Assembly (NCBI RefSeq): GCF_007565055.1
Contig: NC_044560.1
Location: 83,333,295 to 83,397,294, forward strand
Direction: 5' to 3'
Origin: Rhinopithecus roxellana
Lineage: Eukaryota > Chordata > Mammalia > Primates > Cercopithecidae
DNA: 64,000 nt
The notes under the pieces were generated by a model that did not search any database, was not told where the DNA came from, and saw only the letters and a list, made by a program, of their open reading frames with translations. A program made the position numbers and the translations under genes. This document shows positions 22,923 through 34,515 of the stretch, piece after piece. How positions within the stretch are numbered: the stretch's first letter is position 1; every line of letters starts with the position of its first letter.

Positions 22923-24745
22923 AATGAACCCCAGGGTATATACATGAGACAATGTAGCTGCTTCACTGTCACCACATGGCCTCTAACAACCCAGAATCCT
23001 CCCATCCTCCTTGAGGTCAGAGCCATTTCAATGGTGAACCCATCCACAACTATTCTGGGCTTAGAGAGGATGGTCAGGAAAGTGCTTTTTAATGATTTTG
23101 GCACTTCCCTCATCAATTGTCCTCTAGCTTTGGTAATGAAGGTGAATTCTGGGCCTTTTCAAGGAACATAATTATTGGGTTGCTCAGCAAGATACATATA
23201 TAGATTCAGTAAATCATTCTTGCCTCCTGAGGTCTTTAAATGTCTTCCTCTAATTTATGTCAAGAGACTTCCACTGTTGTACAAATTAATGATGGGCCAG
23301 AATCATATCCAGGTTTGCATAAACTAACACTTCAAATTTCTAGAATAATGGTTGCCAGCTGTCAGTGGGAGAACATCGGATGCAGAATCGCCAGTAAGTA
23401 CACTCAAATCAATAAATTCATTTTGATCTAAAATTATATTCAGATTTTCCTTAGTTGGGAACTTTCCAAATCCACCTGCGTAAATAGTCCCCTGCCCGCT
23501 CATTAAATAAAGTAGCAAATTCCTGTAATTTTTTCTTTGGGAAGGTCTCTTCTGCCCTGTATTTGTCTACTTTTCATCCCCCAGGACATGCTAGGTGTGG
23601 ACTTCAATTCTGGCTAAGGGGCAAAAAGGGACCTGTTTTCCCCAGCAATTAGGATAATTTTCCCAATTAAAGGAGGATCAAATTCTTCAGGCAAGGGAGA
23701 AGGGAACACTGTCTTTCTTTTTTTTATTTTTTATTTTTAATTTTTTATTTTAATTTTTATTTTTTTATTTATTTTTTTTTTTTTTTTTTTTTTTTTTGAG
23801 ACGGAGTCTCGCTCTGTCGCCCGGGCTGGAGTGCAGTGGCTGGATCTCAGCTCACTGCAAGCTCCGCCTCCCGGGTTTACGCCATTCTCCTGCCTCAGCC
23901 TCCCAAGTAGCTGGGACTACAGGCGCCCGCCACCTCGCCCGGCTAGTTTTTTGTATTTTTTTAGTAGAGACGGGGTTTCACCATGTTAGCCAGGATGGTC
24001 TCGATCTCCTGACCTCGTGATCCGCCCGTCTCGGCCTCCCAAAGTGCTGGGATTACAGGCTTGAGCCACCGCGCCCGGCCTATTTTTTATTTTTGAGATG
24101 GATTCTTGCTCTGTTGCCCAGGCTGGAGTGCAGTGGCGCGATCTCAGCTCACTGCAAGCTCCGCCTCCCGGGTTCATGCCATTCTCCTGCCTCAGTCTCC
24201 TGAGTAGCTGGGACTATGGGTGCCTGCCACCATGCCCGACTAATTTTTTTTTTTTTTTTTTTTTTGAGGCGGAGTCTCGCTCTGTCGCCCAGACTGGAGT
24301 GCAGTGGCGCAATCTCGGCTCACTGCAAGCTCCGCCTCCCGGGTTCACGCCATTCTCCTGCCTCAGCCTCCCAAGTAGCTGGGACTACAGGCGCCGGCCA
24401 CCTCGCCTGGCTAGTTTTTTGTATTTTTAGTAGAGACGGGGTTTCACCATGTTAGCCAGGATGGTCTCGATCTCCTGACCTCGTGATCCACCCGTCTCGG
24501 CCTCCCAAAGTGCTGGGATTACAGGCTTGAGCCACCGCGCCCGGCCTAATTTTTGTATTTTTAGTAGAGATGGGGTTTCACTGTGTTAGCCAGGATGGTC
24601 TAGATCTCCTGACCTCATGATCTGCCCGCCTTGGCCTCCCAAAGTGCTGGGATTATAGGTGTAAGCCACCGCGCCCAGCCAGGAACACTTTCTTAGGGCT
24701 CAGTAGACAAATCTCTACATTCTCACTAAGAAATCTAACCAAGTC
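22923..24745 (-). repeat. Unnamed ancient element interrupted by an Alu cluster
   Basis: 22923-23714 and 24681-24745 form one minus-strand element with fragments of open frame (for example 23116-22901 and 23518-23324). The two parts are separated by Alus flanked by ggaacact repeats. It looks like internal sequence of an old retroelement, but no catalytic motif supports a family call. Confidence 0.35.
23715..24680 (-). repeat. Nested Alu cluster
   Basis: AluY (about 23778-24079), then an older antisense Alu (24080-24245 and 24546-24680) split by a second AluY (24246-24545) flanked by ctaattttt from the host Alu. Confidence 0.92.
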
Positions 24746-25051
24746 TTGGCTGGGCACAGTGGCTCACATCTGTAATCCTAGGACTCTGGGAGGCTGAGGC
24801 GGGTGGATTGCTTGAGCTCAGGAATACAAGACCAGCCTGGGCAACATGGCAAAACCTTGTCTCTACAAGAAATATAAAAATTAGCCAGATGTGGTGTTGT
24901 ATACCTGATGCCCCAGCTACTGGGGAGGCTGAAGTAGGAGAATCACTTGAGCCCAGGAGGTCCAGGCTGTAGTGAGCCATGACTGGGTCACTGCACTCAA
25001 GCTTGGACAACAGAATAAAACCCTGTCTAAATAAAAATTAAAAAAAAAAAA
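24746..25051 (+). mobile_element. Alu, older
   Basis: Sense J-like Alu ending in an A-rich tail that touches the truncated edge of the RPS12 fragment. Confidence 0.88.
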
Positions 25052-25238
25052 ATTCCATGTGCCAGGACATTGTGGCGAGGGCAATCTTCAGAGCCTCTTG
25101 TAAAGCAGTATTGAGGTCCACAACACCTCCTACAGCAATGCCTTCCTGGGCCGTGGTGGTGGGTTACAGGTGAAGCCAGATATTGAGTGCATGCAAACCT
25201 CTGCCTCTGCGTGACTACACAGCGGCAGGGAAAGAGTT
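25052..25238 (-). pseudogene. RPS12: RPS12 processed pseudogene, 5' fragment
   Basis: On the minus strand, 'ctctttccctgccgc' and a G-rich leader match the start of ribosomal protein S12 mRNA. The following text decodes as EGIAVGGVVDLNTALQEALK, close to the N terminus of eS12. The start codon is ACG in place of ATG. Only about 33 codons remain. The copy stops at 25052, exactly where the tail of a sense Alu begins, and no remainder is visible beyond that Alu. Confidence 0.9.
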
Positions 25239-25246
25239 TTTTTATG

Positions 25247-25278
<32 letters not shown>

Positions 25279-25539
25279 AGACGGAGTCTCGCTGTGTCGC
25301 CCAGGCTGGAGTGCAGTGGCGCGATCTCAGCTCACTGCAAGCTCCGCCTCCGGGTTCCCGCCATTCTCCCGCCTCAGCCTCCGAGTAGCTGGGACTCGCC
25401 CGGCTAGTTTTTTGTATTTTTTAGTAGAGACGGGGTTTCACCGTGTTAGCCAGGAGGGTCTCGCTCTCCTGACCTCGTGATCCACCCGCCTCGGCCTCCC
25501 AAAGTGCTGGGATTACAGGCTTGAGCCACCGCGCCCAGC
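25239..25539 (-). mobile_element. AluY: AluY, internally deleted
   Basis: Antisense young Alu lacking about 25 bp at 'gggactcgcccgg'. It is flanked by ttttttatgctttttt. Confidence 0.92.
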
Positions 25540-25555
25540 CTTTTTTATGCTTTTT

Positions 25556-26125
25556 TAAAAAGTGGAAGTAAAAGTTATTCAACATGCAATTAACTATTTT
25601 AAAGTGTACAACTCAGTGGCATTTAGTGTATTCACAATGTTGTACACCAGCAACTCTCCTTCTCTCCTTAGTTTCAACTTTTTTTTTTTTTTTTTTTTTT
25701 TTGAGACACAGTTTTGCTCTGTCGCCCAGGCTAGAGTGCAGTGGTGAAATCTCAGCTGACTGCAGCATCCACCTCCCAGGTTCAAGCGATTCTCCTGCCG
25801 TGGCCTCCCAGGTAATGGGGATTACAGGTTCCTGCCACCATGCCCAGCTAATTTTTTGTATTTTTAGTAGAGATGGGGTTTTACCATGTTATCCAGGCTG
25901 ATCTCAAACTCTTGATCTCAGGTGATCCTCCCTCCTCAGTCCCCCTAAGGGCTGAGATTACAGGCGTGAGCCACTGTGCCTGGCCAGTTTCAACATTTTT
26001 TACCACCCTAGAAAAACACCCCATCCCCATTAAGTAATTATTGCTCATTTCCCCCTCCCCCAATGCCTTGTTAACTGCTAATCATCTTTCTGTCTCTATG
26101 GATTTGCCTATTCTGGATATATCAT
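25556..26125 (-). repeat. L1: L1 relic with Alu insertion
   Basis: 25556-25678 and 25986-26125 are consecutive antisense pieces of an old L1 3' region ('aaagtgtacaactcagtgg', 'ggatttgcctattctgg'). The antisense Alu 25679-25985 is flanked by agtttcaac. Confidence 0.8.
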
Positions 26126-26353
26126 GTGTGACAGTTAATTTTATGTGTCAGCTTGACTGGATCAGAGGATTCCCAGACATCTGGTCAAACATGATTTCTG
26201 GGTGTGTCTTTAAAGTTGTTTCCAGATGAGATTAGCATTTGAATCTCTGGACTCAGTCAAGCAGCTTGCCTTCCCCAGTGTGGGTAGGCATAATCTAATT
26301 TGTTGAGGATCTAAATAGAACAAAAGTCAGAGCATGGAAGAAGTCAGGGCTTC
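26126..26353 (+). repeat. Old interspersed repeat, first part
   Basis: 'ttttatgtgtcagcttgac' starts a widespread primate repeat whose name I cannot confirm. It continues at 27629-27668 and 27967-28130 after Alu insertions. Confidence 0.55.
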
Positions 26354-26361
26354 TTTTCTTT

Positions 26362-26408
<47 letters not shown>

Positions 26409-26627
26409 AGACGGCGGCTCGCATCTGTCACCTCAAGCTGGAGTGCACCTGGCCCCCGATCTCAGTCACTGCAAGCTCCGCCTCCGGGTTCACGCATTCC
26501 CTGCTCAGCTCCCGAGTAGCACAGGCCCCGCCACAACGCCCGCTAGTTTTTATTTTTAGTAAGCGGGGGTTAGCAGGTGGTCTCAGACCACGCCGCTGGC
26601 CCCAATGATAGGTGGCACCGCCCCGCT
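26354..26627 (-). repeat. Corrupted AluY-like copy
   Basis: Alu order is recognisable, but the copy has dozens of scattered short deletions and odd insertions, for example 'cgcatctgtcacctcaagc' and a collapsed middle at 26520-26620. A run of about 43 T precedes it. The error pattern is unlike its neighbours and unlike normal Alu decay. Confidence 0.75.
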
Positions 26628-27628
26628 TTTTTTTTTTTTGAGACAGGGTCTTGCTCTGTCACCCACACTGGAGTGCAGCAGCACAATGATAGTGTAAACC
26701 AAAAATAAAATTCTAAGCCCGCAGCCGACTGGTGAGCCCTCCCCTTGGCCGAGGGCATTCCAAAGTTAACCTGAAGAACTAGTTCAGGCCATGATGAGAA
26801 ATGGGGGTTCAACATGCCTCAGTATATCCTCCTCCCTTTTGGAATTCAGGCACAGCTGACCAGATTAACATCGATGCGGAGACCTTAAGATTGGCAGAAC
26901 AGACTAGTTAAATCTGATGAGAAACATTCACAATCTATTCTCTCTGAAGCCTGCTACCTGGAGGCTTCATCTACATGATAAAACTCTGGTCTTCACAGCC
27001 CTTTATCATAACCCAGACATTCCCTTTTATTGATTCCAGGTCTTCAGGTAAACTCTTTCAACCAATTGCCAATCAGAATATTTTTGGAGCCTCAGGACCC
27101 ACAGAATAGGAAAAAAAAAAAAAAGAAAAGAAAAATTTTGAATCCACCTATGACCTAGAAGTCCCTTTTCCACCCTACCTCCAGTTGTCCCATCTTTCTA
27201 GAACAAACCAGAAAGGTTACATCTTCCATATATTGATTGGTGTCTTATGTCTTCCTAAAATATATAAAACCAAGCTGTAGTCCAACCACCTTGGGCACAT
27301 GTTTTCAGGATCTTCTGGGGGTGTCTCATGGGCACAGGCCATTAGTCACTCATATTGGGCTCAGAATAAATCTCTTCAAATATTTTACAGAGTTTGACTC
27401 TTTTCTTTGGCAATAGCTCACTGCAGCCTTGAACTCACTGTCTCAGCCTTCCAACTAGCTGGGACTACAGGTGTGTGCCACCTTGCTGAGCTAATTTTTA
27501 AATTTTTTGTAGAGAAGGGGTCTTTCTAGATTGCCCAGGCTGGTCTCCAACTCTTGGCCTCAAACATTCCTCCCACCTTGGCCTCCCAAAGTCCTGGTAC
27601 TACAGGCATGAATCACTATTCACAGCCC
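26628..27628 (-). repeat. Older Alu split by a solo LTR
   Basis: Antisense Alu: 26628-26692 holds its 3' end and 27413-27628 the rest. The 11-bp repeat gcttcttttct lies left of the cluster and right of this Alu. Confidence 0.85.
26693..27412 (+). mobile_element. Solo LTR (ERV1-type) inside an Alu
   Basis: The 720-bp block starts TGTAAACC and ends TTTGGCA, flanked on both sides by the 4-bp repeat atag (26689-26692 and 27413-27416), the duplication size of gamma-like viruses. 'atataaaac' near 27259 is a TATA box and 'gaataaatc' near 27364 a poly(A) signal. No internal viral sequence remains, so it is a solo LTR. The family looks MER4-like to me, unconfirmed. Confidence 0.8.
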
Positions 27629-28130
27629 ACAGCTTCTTTTCTGTCTTACTGTTTGAGCTGGGACATCTTTTTTTTTTTTTTAAGAGATGGAGTTTCCCTC
27701 TTGTTGCCCAGGCTGGAGTGCAATGGTGCCATCTCGGCTCACTGCAACCCCCACCTCCTAGGTTCAAGCGATTTTCCTGCCTCAGCCTTCCAAGTGGCTG
27801 AGATTACAGGCATGCGCCACCATGCTTGGCTAATTTTGTGTTTTTAGGAGAGACGGGGTTTCTCCATGTTGGTCAGGCTGGTCTTGAACTCCCGACCTCA
27901 GGTGATCCACCTGCCTCAGCTTCCCAAAGTGCTGGGATTACAGGCTGTGAGCAACCGTTCCCATCAAGCTGGGACATCTTATTTTATTCTACACTTAAAT
28001 TGGGATTTATACTTTCATCTTCCCTGGTTCTACCACCTTTGACTTGAATTACACCACTGATTTTCTGTGTCTCCAGCTTACAAGTGGCAGATCATGGATT
28101 TCTCAGCCTTTATAATTCCATTGTAACAAC
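27629..28130 (+). repeat. Old repeat, second part, with Alu
   Basis: Continuation of the 26126 element, split by an antisense Alu (27671-27966) flanked by gctgggacatctt. Confidence 0.6.
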
Positions 28131-28920
28131 CTGATGGGTTCTGCCTGCCTGCTGCACAAATAAAGACTACACCATTGCAGTAGAGAAAGAGTTTAATTGA
28201 TGCCAGACTGGTCATGTCATGTAAGAGATGGAGTTATTACTCAAATCAATATCATCTAAGACTCATAGGTTAGGGATTTTTCAAAGGCAGTTTGGGGGAA
28301 GGGATAGGGGTGGCTAGGAAATGGGTGCTTGCTGCTGATTGATTGGGGTGTAATTATAGGGGTGTGGGAACTCATCCTCCTGCATGCCAAATCGCTTCTG
28401 GGTAGGGCTACAGGAGCCATCAGCAGGTGGGTCCAGGTGGAACTAGGTGTCAGACATGCAAGAAATCTGAAAAGATATCTCACAAGGCCGATCTTGGGTT
28501 CTACAATAGTGATGTTATTTGCAGGAGTAATTGGGAAAGTTGTATATCTTGTGGCTCCTGAAATAATGGCTAGCAATCATTTATGTCTACACCTTGGCAG
28601 AATTCAGGCTCCTCTCTTCCTCCTAACCTGGTGGTCTCTCATTAGCTTTACAAAGGTGGCTGAGTTTTGGGGAAGAGCTATTATCATTTACATGATGACC
28701 TAAATGTCTTCCAAAGCAAGGCTAAAGGTAAGAGGGGGATTGGCTAGGCTAAATCAGGTCTTCCCCACTGTCATTTTCTCACTGACACAATTTTTGCAAA
28801 GGTGGTTTCACCTTGAGGAATTTCTCATAATAAATCAATTTCTCTTTCTCCTTTTGGTTCTGTTTTTTTGAGAATCTCAACTAATAAATTACATCAGAGA
28901 AATCATACAAAATGTGACCT
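28131..28920. repeat. LTR-like or internal ERV relic
   Basis: 'gagtttaattgatgccagac' and 'gggttctacaatagtgatgt' recall a common primate ERV repeat that I cannot name. ORFs across it are not genes. Confidence 0.4.
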
Positions 28921-29360
28921 TTTGGCTGGGCATGTTGGCTCACACCTATAATACCAGCACTTTCTTTTTTTTTTTTTTTTTTTTTGAGACGGAGTCTTGC
29001 TCTGCCGCCCAGGCTGGAGTGCAGTGGCCAGCTCTCAGCTCACTGCAAGCTCCGCCTACCCGGGTTCACGCCATTCTCCTGTCTCAGCCTCCCGAGTAGC
29101 TGGGACTACAGGCGCCCGCCTCGTCGCCCGGCTAGTTTTTTGTATTTTTTAGTAGAGACGGGGTTTCACCGTATTAGCCAGGATGGTCTCGATCTCCTGA
29201 CCTCGTGATCCGCCCGTCTCGGCCTCCCAAAATGCTGGGATTACAGGCTTGAGCCACCGCGCCCGGCCAATACCAGCACTTTCAAAGGCTGAGGCAGGAG
29301 GCTCACTTGAGCTCAAGAATTTGAGACCAGCCTGGGCGACAGAGTGAGACCTCAACACTA
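28921..29360 (+). repeat. Alu monomer split by AluY
   Basis: A sense Alu monomer (28924-28963 and 29269-29358) is cut by an antisense AluY (28964-29268), with duplication aataccagcacttt. The AluY is the third member of the 'cctcgtcgcc' variant group. Confidence 0.93.
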
Positions 29361-30008
29361 TTTAATTAATTAATTAATTAATTTTGAGGCAAGGTCTCAC
29401 TCTGTCACCCAGGCTTGAGTCAGTGGTATGATCATGGTTCACTGCAGTATTGACCTCCCAGGCTGAAATGATCCTTCCACCTCAGTCTCCCAAGTAACTG
29501 GGACTACAGGCGCATGCTACTGCACCTGGCTACTTTTTGTATTTCTCATACAGACAAGGTTTCACCATGTTGCCCAGGCTGGTCTTCAACTCCTGAGCTC
29601 AAGCAATCCACCCACCTCGGCCTCCTAAAGTGGTGGAATTACAAGCATGAGCCACTGTGCCCAGCCTATTTTATTTTTTTCTTTTAAGACAAAAAATATG
29701 GGCTGGGTGTGGCAGTTCACGCCTGTAATCCCAGCACTTTGGGAGGCTGAGGTGGGTGGATCACCTGAGGTCAGGAGTTTGAGACCAGCCTGGCCAACAT
29801 GGTGAAACCCCATCTCTATTAAAAATACAAAAATTAGCTGGGCATGGTGGTAGGTGCCTGTAATCTCAGCTGCTCGGGAGGCTGAGACAGGAGAATTGCT
29901 TGAACTAGGGAGGCAGAGGTTGCAGTGAGTCAAGATTGCACCACTGCACTCCACCCGGGGCAACAAAGAGTGAAACTCCACTCAAAAAAAAAAAAAAAAA
30001 AAAAAAAA
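29361..30008. repeat. (TTAA)n tract and two Alus
   Basis: A short TTAA microsatellite (29361-29383), an antisense Alu (29384-29668) and a sense Alu (29701-30008) with a 27-base A tail. Confidence 0.9.
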
Positions 30009-31138
30009 GATCTCTTGTGTTTGGCTTATTTCACTTAGCATAGTTTTTGAGGTTTATCCAAGTTGTAGCATATATTGGTACTTTGCTCTTCCTTATGACT
30101 GAATAATATTCAATTGTATGTCTATGCCACATTCATTCATCTGAAGGTGGATATTTGGGCTGTTCCCACCTTTTGACTATTATAAATAATGCTGCTATAA
30201 GCATTAATGTACAAGTTACTCTGGACATATATTTTCATTTCTCTTAGGTGTATACCTAAGTGTGGAATTGCTGGGTCATATGCTAATCCTATGTTTAACT
30301 TTTTGAGGAACCCACCAAACTGTGTTTCACAGTTGCTGCACCATTTTACATTCCCACCAGCAATGTACAGGTGTTTCCCTTTCTCCACATCCCTGCTGTT
30401 CCACAGCAGGCAAGCCCACCTCCCTGAAAGTCTGAGGAAGCTGAGTGGCTGCAGACGGTGACATATTCAGTTTCTCATTAAGAGACATTTAATAGGCTGG
30501 GCACAGTGGCTTATGCCTGTAATCCCAGCACTTTGGGAGGCCGAGGTGGGCGGATCACCTGAGGTCGGGAGTTCGAGACCAGCCTGACCAACATGGAGAA
30601 ATCCCGTCTCTACTAAAAATACAAAATTAACCAGATGTGGTGGTGCATGCCTGTAATCCTAGCTACTTGGGAGGCTGAGGTAGGAGAATCGCTTGAACCC
30701 AGGAGGTGGAGGTTGTGGTGAGCCAAGAGCGTGTCTTTGTACTCCAGCCTGTGCACAAGAGCGAAACTCTGTATTAAAAAAAAAAAAAAAAAAAAAAGGA
30801 CATTTAATAGGGACTTATGAACAGAAGTCATGTCTGTGTCTTGGGCAACAGTGAGATGAGATAATGGTTACCTGTGCCATTACCCCCCGAGCCCAGGGCT
30901 TATTTACCACAGGGAAAGGGCATATGTGATTCAGAAGGAATGTATAGGACAATTGCTTACAGGCAGATCTCATGGAAAGTACAAGAACATGAAGGTTATT
31001 TTGCAGGATTTATGGGAAGAATGTAATCTTACACAAGGAACAAAAAACTAAAAATCTTAGAGGCTTTCCTGGAACTGAGGTTAATCAGAAGTCAACATGG
31101 TGGATTAACATCCAGAATAGAATTGCTTTGTCCTCTAC
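30009..31138 (-). repeat. L1: L1 ORF2/3' relic with an internal insertion
   Basis: 30009-30404 is antisense L1 ('tggaattgctgggtcatatg', 'ttcccaccagcaatgtac'), and L1 seems to resume at about 31125 ('cttgccaatacttgttatt'). The 30405-31124 block between is a separate, unnamed insertion, possibly an LTR. It carries a sense Alu (30495-30797) flanked by aagagacatttaatag and aaaggacatttaatag. Confidence 0.65.
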
Positions 31139-31149
31139 CCTTGCCAATA

Positions 31150-31345
31150 CTTGTTATTATCTGTTTTGTTTTTTTGTTTTTGTTTTTGTTTGAGACAGAG
31201 TCTCACTCTGTCACCCAGGATGGAGCGTGATCTCGGTTCACTGCAACCACCGCCTCCTAGGCTCAAGTGATCCTCCCACCTCTGCCTCTTAAGTAGCTGG
31301 GATCACAGGCGGGTGCCAGCACACTCGGCTAATTTTTGTATTTGC
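31150..31345 (-). repeat. Alu, truncated
   Basis: Antisense Alu with a GTTTTT tail, cut off after 'aatttttgtattt', where ERV pol begins. Confidence 0.85.
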
Positions 31346-31918
31346 TATTAATAAGACCTTGTCTAGTCCAAATTAACTTAGAACTGGCATAGGTAGTTCC
31401 TTCCTGGTTCTGTAAGTACTTTAAGGCTTGGCTGAGTGCACACAGCTCCCACTTTTGAGCAGACCAATTATTAGGCAATTTTCCTAACTCTGCTTCTACG
31501 AGAGTTTCCCTATCAATTACTGAATACTCATTGTGTTTTTTTTTCCTCAATCACCTGGGAGGAATCATCTATCATCCTGTCCTGAAGGGAGTTCCTCCTA
31601 GGTCTGGTAGGGCCTTTGTATGGCAATTAATTAAGATTTAGATCCCCTGTTAGGAAACCTGCAGGGTTAAGGAAATTATCAGCGGTTAAAGTTAAATGAT
31701 CTTTTTCTAACAGAATAACCCCATACTTTGAGATTTTTGCGTTAGTAAGCTACCTTTTTTCTTTTTTTTTTTTTTTTTGACTTAGGATAGTTCTGAACTG
31801 GTGAGGTGTGCTCACAATGAAGTTTCCTCTAAAAGTTATTTTTCTACTTTCTTCTGCCAGCAAAGCAGTTGCCGCTGCAGATTGAATGCATTTGGGCCAT
31901 CCGCGGGTTCCTGGGTTA
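31346..31918 (-). pseudogene. Class I ERV pol relic, RNase H part
   Basis: The minus-strand frame 31550-31329 reads LPNNWSAQKWELCALSQALK, the helix after the first RNase H active-site strand in gamma-like pol. The usual TDSKYAF block has decayed to ASSKLIW. Upstream sequence to 31918 is further damaged pol. It shares strand with the LTR and primer site at 34.7 kb and is probably the same provirus, with most of pol deleted. Confidence 0.7.
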
Positions 31919-31923
31919 AGGAT

Positions 31924-31974
<51 letters not shown>

Positions 31975-32421
31975 GAGATGGAGTCTCGCTCTGTTGCCCA
32001 GGCTGGAGTGCAGTGGCGCAATCTTGGATCACTGCAAGCTCCACCTCCCGAGTTCATGCCATTCTCCTGCCTCAGCCTCCCAAGTAGCTGGTACTACAGG
32101 CGCTCGCCACCATGCCCAGCTAATTTTTTGTATATATTTTTTGAGACAGAGTCTTGCTCTGTTGTCAGGCTGGAGTGCAGTGGTGCGATCTCGGCTCACT
32201 ACAACCTCCGCCTTCCGGGTTCAATCAATTCTCCTGCCTCAGCCTCCCAAGCAGCTGGGACTACAGGCGTGCACCACCACGCCAAGCTAATTTTTGTACT
32301 TTTAGTAGAGACGGGGTTTCACTGTGTTAGCGAGGATGATCTTGATCTCTTGACCTGGTGATCCTCCCACCTTAGCCTCCCAAAGTGCTGGGATTACATG
32401 CGTGAGCCACCGTGCCCAGCC
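31919..32421 (-). repeat. (ATTT)n and two antisense Alus
   Basis: A 13-14 unit ATTT microsatellite (31919-31974), a partial Alu (31975-32125) and a complete Alu (32130-32421). 'aaggattt' flanks the cluster. Confidence 0.9.
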
Positions 32422-33518
32422 AAGGATTTTTGATAGGAAGGCTAAAGGTTGTCAGTGGTCTTAGTGCTTTCCGGCTATACCCTTGTTATCACTGAGACCA
32501 AGGTTGTATTCTAGTGTTATAGGGTCACAGAGAAGACCTTCAACTGTCAATTATAGCTTTTAAATTTACCCTTGCTTTTAAAGGAAGAGGGTACGTTGTT
32601 TTCTCTTTACTACTTTTATCTCTTTTTCTCTCTTCGACTTTCTGTCTCTTTCTCTCTTTGACTCCTTCTTTGTCTCTTTATCTCTCCCTCTCTCTGCCCT
32701 TTTCTTTTTCTCTCTTTCCTCTCTGCTGGTCTTTCCCTGCCTCTGCCAGCCACTTATGCTGCTGTTCTCCCCATTCCTTCCCCTAGGGGAGGGACCAGTG
32801 GGAGTGGAGCTACTTTTTCTTCCCCCGAGAAGAAAGGAAAGCCGAGGGTGGGGGGGTTTGTGTGAGGTTCAACTCCCTCCATGGGAATTTCTCATCTCTT
32901 TTTTTGAGGTTCAATCCCCGCCAAGGGGATTTCTCACCTCTTTCTGAGGTTCAACCCCCACTCATGGGGATTTCTCACTTTTTTTTTTTTTTTTTTTTTT
33001 GAGACGGAATCTCGCTCTGTCACCCATGCTGGAGTGCAGTGGCTCAATCGCAGCTCACTACAAGCTCTGCCTCCTGGGTCCATGCCATTCTTCTGCTTCA
33101 GCCTCCCGAGTAGCTGGGACTACAGGCACCTGCCACCACGCCCAGCTAATTTTTTTGTATTTTTAGTAGAGATGGGGTTTCACTGTGTTAGCCAGGATGG
33201 TCTCGATCTCCTGACCTCATGATCCATCTGCCTCAGCCTCCGGAAGTGCTGGGATTACAGGCGTGAGCCATCACGCCCAGCCAATTTCTCACCACTTTTT
33301 AACCTCCAAGACATCCCAACTAAGGAATACTTCACTGCCCTCCGCAGGCTTTCTTTCCCTAATCCTGACTGAGGAATGCTTTACCGCCCCTGCGGTTTCT
33401 CTCTCCTTGGTATGTCCTAACCAAGGAATGCTTTACTGCCCCACGGCTTTTTCCTTAGTCCCGACCACCAAGGAAATACTTTACTGGCTCCTGTAGCTTC
33501 TCCTTCCTTGGTCTGTGT

Positions 33519-34515
33519 GTGTGGCAAGCCACCCAGGTGCCAAGGCAAGAGACCAAAGGCACAAGCTGTTCCAGTATAATAAAGAAAATAATTAGAATAA
33601 GAGTAGTTATATTAGAAATAGAATATAGACACGATTATATATAAATATTATTAATCATTAGTTTGTAGCATAACTCTTTTATTAATAACTTCTGTTCTAT
33701 AATTATAACTTAGGAAAACCAGGCCATACAGAGTTAGCAGCCGAAGGGACAAGGTGAGAAGAGACCAGAAAGCAAGAGTGTGAGCCCTCGGTCACATCCA
33801 GACAGGGCCACTAGAGGGCTCCTTGGTCTAGCAGTAACGCCAGTGCCTGAGAAGTCACCCGTTACTTAGCAGACCTTGGTCTAGCGGTATCGCCAGTGCC
33901 TGGGAAGGCACCTGTTACTTAGCAGACCAGGAAAGGGAGAATCCCTTTCCCTGCGGGAGTTAGAGAACAGGCTGCTCCACCACCTCTTGTGGAAGGCCTG
34001 ACATCAGCTAGGCCTGCCTGCAGCCATCTGGAGGCCTAAATGTCTCCCTGTGATGTGCTTCAACAGTCACGATCCTGCTCTACTTTCATGTTCCACTCTG
34101 TACACCTGGCTCCGCCTTCTAGATAGCAGTAGCAGAATTAGTGAAAGTATTAAAGTCTTTGATCTTTCCGAGAAATGCATAGAAGAAATAATGACATAAG
34201 TTGTCCCCTCTCTCTCTCCACCTTGGCTACCAAATAGGGAAGGGCCTCCTGTCCGGTGGACACGTGACTTGCATGACCTTACCTATCACTGGAGATGACT
34301 CACACTCCTAACCCCGCCCCCTTGCCTTGTATACAATAAATAGCAGTGCAACCAGGCATTTGGAGCCACTACCAGTCTCCACGTCTTGGTGGTAGTGGTT
34401 CCCCAGGCCCAGCTGTCTTTCTCTCTCTTGCTTTGTCTTGTATCTTTATTTTGATGATCTCTCGTCTCCTCACACAAAGAGAAAACCCACAGGCCCTGTA
34501 GGGCTGGACCCTACA
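33519..34515 (+). mobile_element. Nested LTR, about 1 kb, class II-like
   Basis: Begins TGTGTGTGGCAAGCC and ends GGACCCTACA, with an 'acaataaat' poly(A) signal near 34333. It contains 'cttggtctagc' repeats and 'ggaaggcacctgttacttag'. It resembles an HML-type LTR such as LTR13 from memory; the family is uncertain. I found no exact target duplication. Confidence 0.5.

Noticed and set aside
31922..31976. Possible CRISPR-like or regulatory repeat array
   Set aside because: It is an ATTT microsatellite grown from an Alu tail.
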